Below, piece by piece: positions 59,410 through 64,000 of a stretch of 64,000 bases of DNA. The stretch is from assembly GCF_023347275.1 (NCBI RefSeq), contig NZ_CP094468.1, positions 1,302,001-1,366,000 on the forward strand, given 5' to 3'. The notes under the pieces were generated by a model. It was not told the origin of the DNA, did not search any database, and saw nothing but the letters and a program-made list of their open reading frames with translations. This DNA is from Faecalibacterium sp. I3-3-89. Lineage in GTDB: Bacteria; Bacillota; Clostridia; Oscillospirales; Ruminococcaceae. The position numbers and the translations under genes were made by a program. The number at the start of each line of letters is the position of its first letter. Positions within the stretch are counted from its first letter, which is position 1.

Positions 59410-60223
59410 GCCTATCTATAACAGCAGCGGCGCGGTGCTGTACCCCGGCGAGAGCGGCGGGGCCAGCGGATACCGGGGCAGCTGGCTACTGACGCTGTGG
59501 CCGGAGAGATGGGAGAAAGCGAGTAGCACGAGCCGCTGGCCCCTGATGCAGGACGTACCGCTGCCGGACGCAAAGACCGGCTATGTAGCGCTGGGCTCCT
59601 ACCCGGACGGTTACGGCACTGCGGCGCAGGAAGCGGGATGCCCGCCCTACTGCGAAGCGCGGGACAGCTTTGTCCGCTTTTACGCCAGAGTAAAGCCGCC
59701 CGATGACATCCGGGTACAGGTAACGCTGCTGGGCAACGCGGGCGGCGCTGTGGTGGCCGGTCCGGTGGCGGGAAGCGGCGTGCGGGTGGACAAGACTCTG
59801 GCCGTCTCCGGCGCAGCAGCAGACAGCAAGGCTGTGGGCGACCGCATGATCCTGCTAGAAGGCTATGCCGGCGGCTATCTGGGACTGTGGACGATCACTC
59901 TGGCCCCGGAGGGCTGGAAGGACTGCACCGACCTGCCGCACTACCCCCACAAATACACTGCTGCACTGCGTGCTGCCCGGGAGGTGACTGTACCGTCTGC
60001 CGTGCCCGCCCTCGACAGCCTCAGCACGGCAATCGCGGCAGGCATGGCCACCGTATGCGAGACGAAGGACGGCACGATCACCTTCTGGGTCGAGGACGTG
60101 CCCGAGGGAGAAATACAGATGCAGGTCATGCTGGTGGGCCCCACGACCGAACAGCAGGCATCCAACACTGCACTGCTGGGACGTGGCGTTCTTGGCAGGA
60201 TGATACTTGGCACAGGAGGCTAA
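59402..60223 (+). CDS. Phage tail-fibre-type protein
   Basis: A 273-residue beta-rich protein that starts within the stop region of the Ig-like protein gene. Two similar halves each carry a GSWLLTLWPERW / YLGLWTITLAPEGW strand and a RDSFVRFYARVKPPDDIRVQVTLLG / DGTITFWVEDVPEGEIQMQVMLVG strand, so it appears to be an internal duplication. No catalytic motif. Its position in the tail block suggests a structural tail part. Confidence 0.6.
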   Translation: MSEPIYNSSGAVLYPGESGGASGYRGSWLLTLWPERWEKASSTSRWPLMQDVPLPDAKTGYVALGSYPDGYGTAAQEAGCPPYCEARDSFVRFYARVKPPDDIRVQVTLLGNAGGAVVAGPVAGSGVRVDKTLAVSGAAADSKAVGDRMILLEGYAGGYLGLWTITLAPEGWKDCTDLPHYPHKYTAALRAAREVTVPSAVPALDSLSTAIAAGMATVCETKDGTITFWVEDVPEGEIQMQVMLVGPTTEQQASNTALLGRGVLGRMILGTGG

Positions 60224-60227
60224 GACT

Positions 60228-61790
60228 ATGAGTTACGAAAAACAGGATTTTACGGACAACACCGTCCTGACCGCCGCGCAGCTCAACCACATGGAAGAGG
60301 GCATTGCAGCGGCGGAGGAGCTGGCGGGGAAGGCGGGGACGGACCTGACCATCGGCACCGTGACCACCGGCGACCGTGCGGCGGCATCCATCGAGGACGG
60401 GAAGCTGAACCTGACCCTGCCACGGGGCGAGAAGGGAGACAGCGGCACTGCCGCCTCGGCCCTCACCCCCGAGCAGTTCGGCGCGGTGGGCGATGGCGTG
60501 GCGAATGATACGGAGGCTATCCTTGCGGCGGCACAAGCTGCCTGCGAGCAGGGAAAGCACCTGAGCTTCTCCGCTGGTAAGACCTACCTGTGGAGCAATG
60601 GGGCTGATTTTGCAGCGCTGAACGGTCTGTATATCGAGGGCAACGGCGCAAAAGTATTTGCAAAAGACCGCGTGCTCCTCTTCCGTCAGATGACAAACAC
60701 CACGGTCGAGGGGCTGCATTTTATCGCCAGCCCGTCCAGTGCCGCGATGGAGCTTATCAAAATCTTCGAGTGTACCGGATTCAAGCTTCTGGACTGCACG
60801 CTGGAATGGGACTTGCACGACAACATCGATTCCGAGCACAACATCCTCGACGTATATCGCGGCAACCGGGATGTACTCATCCGGGGCTGCACTTTAAAGC
60901 AGCTGACCGGCACCCGTGCAGGCGGCATCTGGATCCGCGAGGGTAAGGCCGGATTCATCGGACAGAATATCCGGATCGAAAACTGTGACATCTATAAAGC
61001 AGGCGGCGACGAAGTTTTGGCTGTCTGGGGTTGGGCCGGTCATCTGAGGGATGTCACCATCTCGAACTGCAACTTTATTGAGGTGGATGACAAAAAGTAT
61101 GCAGAGCGTGGCAAAGACCCCGCATGGCTTATCGGCCTGAATGCCAGCGAAGGCGACAATATCCGATTTGAAAACTGCTCTATCCGCACCTGTCGCGCCG
61201 GTTCGACATTCCGCCTGAAAGGCGAAGGGGGTGTGGTTGTGGACAACTGCGACATCTACAACGACAGCAGCAAGGCGTCCCATGGTCATCCTCTGCTCCA
61301 GTGGACGGCCTCCGCAGACCCCTTCGAAAAATGCTGCATCCAGAACTCCCGCATCACACTGAAGGGCGGCGAAAACAACCGCATCGCCTATCATCTGGGC
61401 AGATGCATCAACAATCAGTTCCTTCTTGATTGTGCCGGTAAAGGATTTCAGAGCGGCGTCGAGCTGCGAGACAATATTTTTACCGGAAGAATGGATGGCA
61501 AGCTGATTTGGAGCGCGGCGATGGGCGAGTCCGGAAGTTCGAGCGTTACTGCGCCGGATGGGGTGGACTATATCATCGTCAAGCAGAGGGAGACGGCCTA
61601 CAAGGACGTCCGGATCGCACGAGGCTGCACGGGCACCACGACTATCAGACAAGCTGACTCCTCTAACGGTTCTGGCGCTGTGGATGCCTACGCAACGGTG
61701 ACTTTTGCCTCGAACGGAAAGATCAGCTATAGCTATCCTAGCTACTATGCTTTCAGCAGCTTCACCGTCGAGGGCTATCAGTATATCTGA
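60228..61790 (+). CDS. Phage tail-spike-like beta-helix protein
   Basis: A 520-residue protein starting at ATG 60228 after GGAGG. A short N-terminal tail-attachment part is followed by LTPEQFGAVGDGVANDTEAILAAAQ, the standard opening of a pectate-lyase-like right-handed beta-helix, and about 350 residues of helix rungs. The C-terminal 50 residues end in SSFTVEGYQYI, a motif shared with the 122-residue protein downstream. It probably recognises or cleaves surface polysaccharide. Confidence 0.8.
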   Translation: MSYEKQDFTDNTVLTAAQLNHMEEGIAAAEELAGKAGTDLTIGTVTTGDRAAASIEDGKLNLTLPRGEKGDSGTAASALTPEQFGAVGDGVANDTEAILAAAQAACEQGKHLSFSAGKTYLWSNGADFAALNGLYIEGNGAKVFAKDRVLLFRQMTNTTVEGLHFIASPSSAAMELIKIFECTGFKLLDCTLEWDLHDNIDSEHNILDVYRGNRDVLIRGCTLKQLTGTRAGGIWIREGKAGFIGQNIRIENCDIYKAGGDEVLAVWGWAGHLRDVTISNCNFIEVDDKKYAERGKDPAWLIGLNASEGDNIRFENCSIRTCRAGSTFRLKGEGGVVVDNCDIYNDSSKASHGHPLLQWTASADPFEKCCIQNSRITLKGGENNRIAYHLGRCINNQFLLDCAGKGFQSGVELRDNIFTGRMDGKLIWSAAMGESGSSSVTAPDGVDYIIVKQRETAYKDVRIARGCTGTTTIRQADSSNGSGAVDAYATVTFASNGKISYSYPSYYAFSSFTVEGYQYI

Positions 61791-61803
61791 GCGGAGGCAC
61801 AAA

Positions 61804-61923
61804 ATGAGCAAATACAACTTTGATTCGTCTGTTTTTCTGATTCTTACCCCCCCGATTTGTTTGAGTCGGCCTGACAAGCCGCACCCCTTCAGCGCTGCCT
61901 GTCCGGCAGCATGGGAGGTGTGA
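61804..61923 (+). CDS. Short frame with poly-C tract, possibly frameshifted
   Basis: A 39-codon frame beginning MSKYNFDSSVFLILTPP after GGAGGC. A run of seven C lies where the sequence stops looking protein-like; one more C would give LTPPDLFESA and a stop. A real short tail protein, a frameshift relic, or chance. Confidence 0.3.
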   Translation: MSKYNFDSSVFLILTPPICLSRPDKPHPFSAACPAAWEV

Positions 61924-61925
61924 CC

Positions 61926-62294
61926 ATGGCACTCGGTTCTGTAAGTATCCCTCCCTTCACCCGGGCAGAGCTCGTGCGCCTGATAAACCAGAAGTCGTAC
62001 CCGGATGGGAAGCTGGTGTACACCGGCGCGACATCCTTCACCTATAAAAGCGACGGCTTACTGACGCTCCCAGATGAAGTCGATTATGTAAAATTGACCT
62101 GCCAATCATGCGACTCGAACACCCCTGGTTACGCAGTGCCAAATGGAACCAAGCTTGCAAGAGGCTCCAGCATCCGACCTGGCAGCGCGGAGATAAGCTT
62201 CAGCAGCGAGGGTCTTTTGAGATTTGTGGGCTACAACTCCGTCTATAAACCTTATGGAGCCTCTTACATCGTCGAGGGCTACCACTACTACTGA
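61926..62294 (+). CDS. Phage tail protein sharing C-terminal motif with the spike
   Basis: A 122-residue protein. The C-terminal half (IRPGSAEISFSSEGLLRF, then ASYIVEGYHYY) parallels the C-terminus of the 520-residue spike (GKISYSYPSYYAF, SSFTVEGYQYI). It may be a separate C-terminal receptor-binding or trimerisation module. Confidence 0.55.
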   Translation: MALGSVSIPPFTRAELVRLINQKSYPDGKLVYTGATSFTYKSDGLLTLPDEVDYVKLTCQSCDSNTPGYAVPNGTKLARGSSIRPGSAEISFSSEGLLRFVGYNSVYKPYGASYIVEGYHYY

Positions 62295-62304
62295 CAAAAC
62301 GAAA

Positions 62305-62327
62305 AGCAGCCCCACCCCGGGGCTGCT
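62305..62327 (+). other. GC-rich hairpin before the endolysin
   Basis: AGCAGCCCC (62305-62313) pairs with GGGGCTGCT (62319-62327) without a T-run, between tail and lysis genes. Confidence 0.5.
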
Positions 62328-62340
62328 CAAAAGAAAGGTC

Positions 62341-62769
62341 GTGTTCTCTATCGCTATCAAAGAATATTCCATGTCCCGGGACTCCACCCGGCGGCTCTCG
62401 CCCAGCTTCAAGGTGCGGGAGTTCGGCTGCAAGGGCAGCGACGTCGTGCTCCTCGACGAGGAGCTTGTGGTGCTGCTCCAGTGCATCCGGGAGCACTTCG
62501 GCAAGCCGGTACATATCACCAGTGGCTACCGTACCGCTGCCCACAATGCCGCCGTCGGCGGCAGCAAGTCCAGCCAGCACCTGCTGGGTCGGGCAGCAGA
62601 CTTCTACGTCGAAGGTGTGGACGTGGCCACTGTGGCCGCCTACGCCGAGACCCTGCTGCCCGGGCGGGGCGGCATCGGGCGCTACCCGAAGGACGCAAAG
62701 CACTCCACCCGCAAGACCGGCTGGGTGCACATCGACACCCGGGCGAATAAGAGCCGGTGGAGTATGTGA
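62341..62769 (+). CDS. M15-family peptidase, putative endolysin
   Basis: A 142-residue D-Ala-carboxypeptidase-type enzyme of family M15_3. Metal ligands: H in SSQHLLGRAADFY (with the following Asp) and H in TGWVHIDTR; TSGYRTAAHNAAVGGS is the substrate loop. It starts at a GTG at 62341 after AAGAAAGG; the in-frame ATG at 62371 is an alternative. It cuts peptidoglycan cross-links; with the two holin-like genes downstream it forms a lysis cassette. Confidence 0.8.
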   Translation: MFSIAIKEYSMSRDSTRRLSPSFKVREFGCKGSDVVLLDEELVVLLQCIREHFGKPVHITSGYRTAAHNAAVGGSKSSQHLLGRAADFYVEGVDVATVAAYAETLLPGRGGIGRYPKDAKHSTRKTGWVHIDTRANKSRWSM

Positions 62770-62782
62770 GGGGGTGATTCCG

Positions 62783-63016
62783 ATGGAGACCGTTCTGGCC
62801 GCCCTTATCACCGGGGCTGTGACTCTGATCGGTGTGCTTATCGCCAACAGCCGCAGTCAGGCAGTCACGGATACAAAGCTCGAAGAGCTGACCCGGGAAG
62901 TGCGGGCACACAACAACTTTGCCCAGCGCGTGCCTGTGCTGGAAGAGCAGATGAAGGTGGCAAACCACCGCATCAAGGATTTAGAAGCAAACGAACACGA
63001 AAGAGAAAGGATTTGA
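62783..63016 (+). CDS. Holin-like membrane coiled-coil protein
   Basis: A 77-residue protein with one membrane segment (LAALITGAVTLIGVLIAN) and a charged coiled coil (LEELTREVRAHNNFAQRVPVL), typical of XhlA-like or small phage holins. It lies between the M15 peptidase and the SPP1-type holin. Confidence 0.65.
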   Translation: METVLAALITGAVTLIGVLIANSRSQAVTDTKLEELTREVRAHNNFAQRVPVLEEQMKVANHRIKDLEANEHERERI

Positions 63017-63020
63017 CACC

Positions 63021-63287
63021 ATGAACGCACATATCACCACTCCCCGCACCGTCTCCGCTGCCACCATCGCCCGCACCGCTGTGCTGGCTCTGGCCCTCAT
63101 CAACCAGATCCTGAGCGCTCTGGGCAAGCCCGTGCTGCCCATCGAGAGCGCCCAGCTCGAGCAGCTCATCTCCACCGGCTTCACCACCGTGTCTGCGCTG
63201 GTCACCTGGTGGTTCAACAATTCCTTCACCAAGGAGGCCATTCAGGCCGACGCCGAGTTTGAGCGGCTGAAGAAGAGCGTGAAGTGA
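63021..63287 (+). CDS. Phage holin (SPP1 family)
   Basis: An 88-residue protein with one or two membrane segments (LALALINQILSALG, TTVSALVTWWFNNSF), and the conserved WWFNNSFTKEAI of SPP1-type holins. It makes membrane holes for the endolysin. It is the last gene of the element. Confidence 0.85.
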   Translation: MNAHITTPRTVSAATIARTAVLALALINQILSALGKPVLPIESAQLEQLISTGFTTVSALVTWWFNNSFTKEAIQADAEFERLKKSVK

Positions 63288-63422
63288 GGTGGACGGGCGG
63301 CAAGCGACCGGTAAATATGCAGAAACTGCGCCACCTTCCGCGCAAGGGCGGTGGCGCAAGAGGTGGCGCAAGTAGTTTCTATTTTAGCGTAGATATGTTA
63401 TAAAATCGGAAATATTGACGCT
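63288..63422. other. Spacer with short direct repeats before attR
   Basis: GGTGGCGCAAG occurs at 63350-63360 and 63362-63372, and a GCCACC...GGTGGC pairing is possible around 63330-63355. No gene seen. Confidence 0.5.
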
Positions 63423-63607
63423 CTCGTAATGAGCAGGTCGTCCGTTCGAATCGGATCAGTAGCTCCAAAGTAAAATCCCCGAAAAGTGGCTTCGCGCCTA
63501 GCTTTTCGGGGATTTTTGTTTGTCTGCGAAAATGCCTTTCGAGGGGAATGTGGGCGCTGATTACCCCCATTTCCCGAGAAGTTTTTTGAAATGCAAATCA
63601 AAAAGGA
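63423..63607 (+). repeat. attR: right direct repeat (tRNA-Thr 3' end)
   Basis: 63423-63493 repeats 52034-52104 exactly. Only the 3' half of the tRNA is present, so it is not a functional tRNA gene. Weaker similarity extends to 63607 and includes the terminator copy. Confidence 0.85.
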
Positions 63608-63717
63608 CCCAAAATTGGGAAGAGGCCAAGCTGCTTGTCAATGGAGCGCAGGACAACAAAACCTACGTCTTGACCGCAGATGACTTTGCCGGGGTGATCT
63701 TTACGCACGGGCACTGA
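63605..63717 (+). pseudogene. Orphan C-terminal coding fragment
   Basis: A frame reading NWEEAKLLVNGAQDNKTYVL..., FAGVIFTHGH and a stop follows the right repeat without a start codon or ribosome site. It looks like the end of a conserved protein left by recombination; the parent gene is not known to me. Confidence 0.35.
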
Positions 63718-63786
63718 TTCCAGCCAAAAAGCAGTTGCATTATCGGTAAGCATCTGTTAAAATAGATACGCGGCGCTACACCGAAT

Positions 63787-63813
63787 AAAAAGCCCCCACA
63801 TGGGGCTTTTTTG
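63787..63813. terminator. Intrinsic terminator
   Basis: AAAAGCCCC pairs with GGGGCTTTT across a CACAT loop, with a T-run. Confidence 0.8.
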
Positions 63814-63909
63814 CTGTATATAAACACTCTGACAATTTCTGAACACTGCCGCCTGACCACGCGGCACAGGATGCACGGCTGTTTTCCGTGCGCAGAAAGG
63901 AAAAACATT

Positions 63910-64000
63910 ATGCCTTCTTTGACGACCTACAAGCTGCTCAAGCAGGAGCACAACGCCCGGCGGGGTGAGTTCAAGACTGTGCACGGCACGGTGCAGACGC
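63910..64000 (+). CDS. Partial gene at window edge, function unknown
   Basis: ATG at 63910 follows GAAAGGAAAAA and begins MPSLTTYKLLKQEHNARRGEF. The frame stays open to the edge (30 residues visible). Nothing can be said about its function. Confidence 0.5.
   Translation, partial: MPSLTTYKLLKQEHNARRGEFKTVHGTVQT

Larger units (their letters stand above)
52034..63607. mobile_element. Integrated prophage-like element at tRNA-Thr
   Basis: An 11.4-kb segment between two direct repeats of the tRNA-Thr 3' end (71 bp identical, followed by about 120 bp of weaker match including the terminator). It holds an integrase next to the left repeat, a truncated regulator, a phage-type protein missing its 5' end, a toxin-antitoxin pair, tail/fibre genes, an M15 peptidase and holins. 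No terminase, portal or capsid gene is recognisable, so it is most likely defective as a phage. Confidence 0.85.

Noticed and set aside
63423..63478. A second tRNA-Thr gene
   Set aside because: Only the 3' half from the anticodon loop is present; it is the attachment-site copy.

Overview
The window is about 64 kb of a high-GC Clostridia chromosome. Gene content and style point to Faecalibacterium (Oscillospiraceae): most genes have a strong GC bias at the third codon position, Shine-Dalgarno sites are AGGAGG-like, promoters are near-consensus TTGACA-N17-TATAAT, and single-copy housekeeping genes (rpsB-tsf, lon-ysxC, guaB, rpmE, hslO) sit between compact operons. The genus is inferred from overall character, not from a search.

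Layout. (1) Positions 1-5640 are an AT-richer accessory region. It holds a plus-strand cassette (GHKL-type ATPase, DUF4325/STAS-like protein, one-helix membrane protein), a seven-gene minus-strand operon of small hypothetical proteins ending in an XRE regulator, and two further XRE regulators. Their promoters carry short inverted repeats in the spacer. (2) 5700-8600: a LytTR/GHKL two-component system, a small secreted protein and a candidate structured RNA. (3) 8650-17500: rpmE, a GldFG-like ABC exporter operon and potABCD. (4) 17531-22254: acyl-ACP thioesterase, guaB, pncB and tRNA-Leu(TAA). (5) 22358-26090: TtcA-like tRNA thiolase plus cysteine desulfurase (minus strand), and a uracil permease behind a leader terminator. 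(6) 26170-28630: oxidative-stress and iron genes (reverse rubrerythrin with a PerR/Fur-like box, flavodoxin with DtxR-like boxes). (7) 28635-33643: HAD phosphatase, YlmC-like protein, LTA-synthase-like protein, rpsB-tsf. (8) 33824-36905: alpha/beta hydrolase, and cstA (minus strand) behind a clear T-box leader. (9) 37055-49232: YerC/TrpR-like regulator, HAD enzymes, a wall- or surface-facing SGNH hydrolase, ABC-F ATPase, a Gx transporter-family protein, lon-ysxC, a methyltransferase and Hsp33. (10) 49345-51951: YqfC/YqfD and YlbJ-like sporulation proteins. (11) 52003-63607: tRNA-Thr(CGT) carrying an 11.4-kb integrated element bounded by a 71-bp perfect direct repeat. It has an integrase, a truncated replication-type regulator joined to a 5'-truncated phage-type protein, an AbrB/RelE toxin-antitoxin pair, tail or tail-fibre genes with Ig-like repeats and a beta-helix, an M15 peptidase and holins. 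(12) The window ends in a gene cut off by its edge.

How the parts fit. Regulation is unusually readable here. Almost every operon has a promoter with 16-18 bp spacing. Several have second-level control: T-box (cstA), leader terminators (uraA, possibly potA), PerR/Fur-like and DtxR-like boxes (rubrerythrin, flavodoxin), a palindrome just after the pncB promoter, and inverted repeats inside XRE promoters. The 52-63.6 kb element has kept integration, toxin-antitoxin, tail-fibre and lysis genes but no recognisable capsid, portal or terminase genes, so it looks like a cut-down prophage with conjugative-element pieces. The least understood unit is the GHKL/DUF4325/membrane-protein cassette at the left end. 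It resembles a partner-switching signalling module and is the best candidate for an undescribed system.
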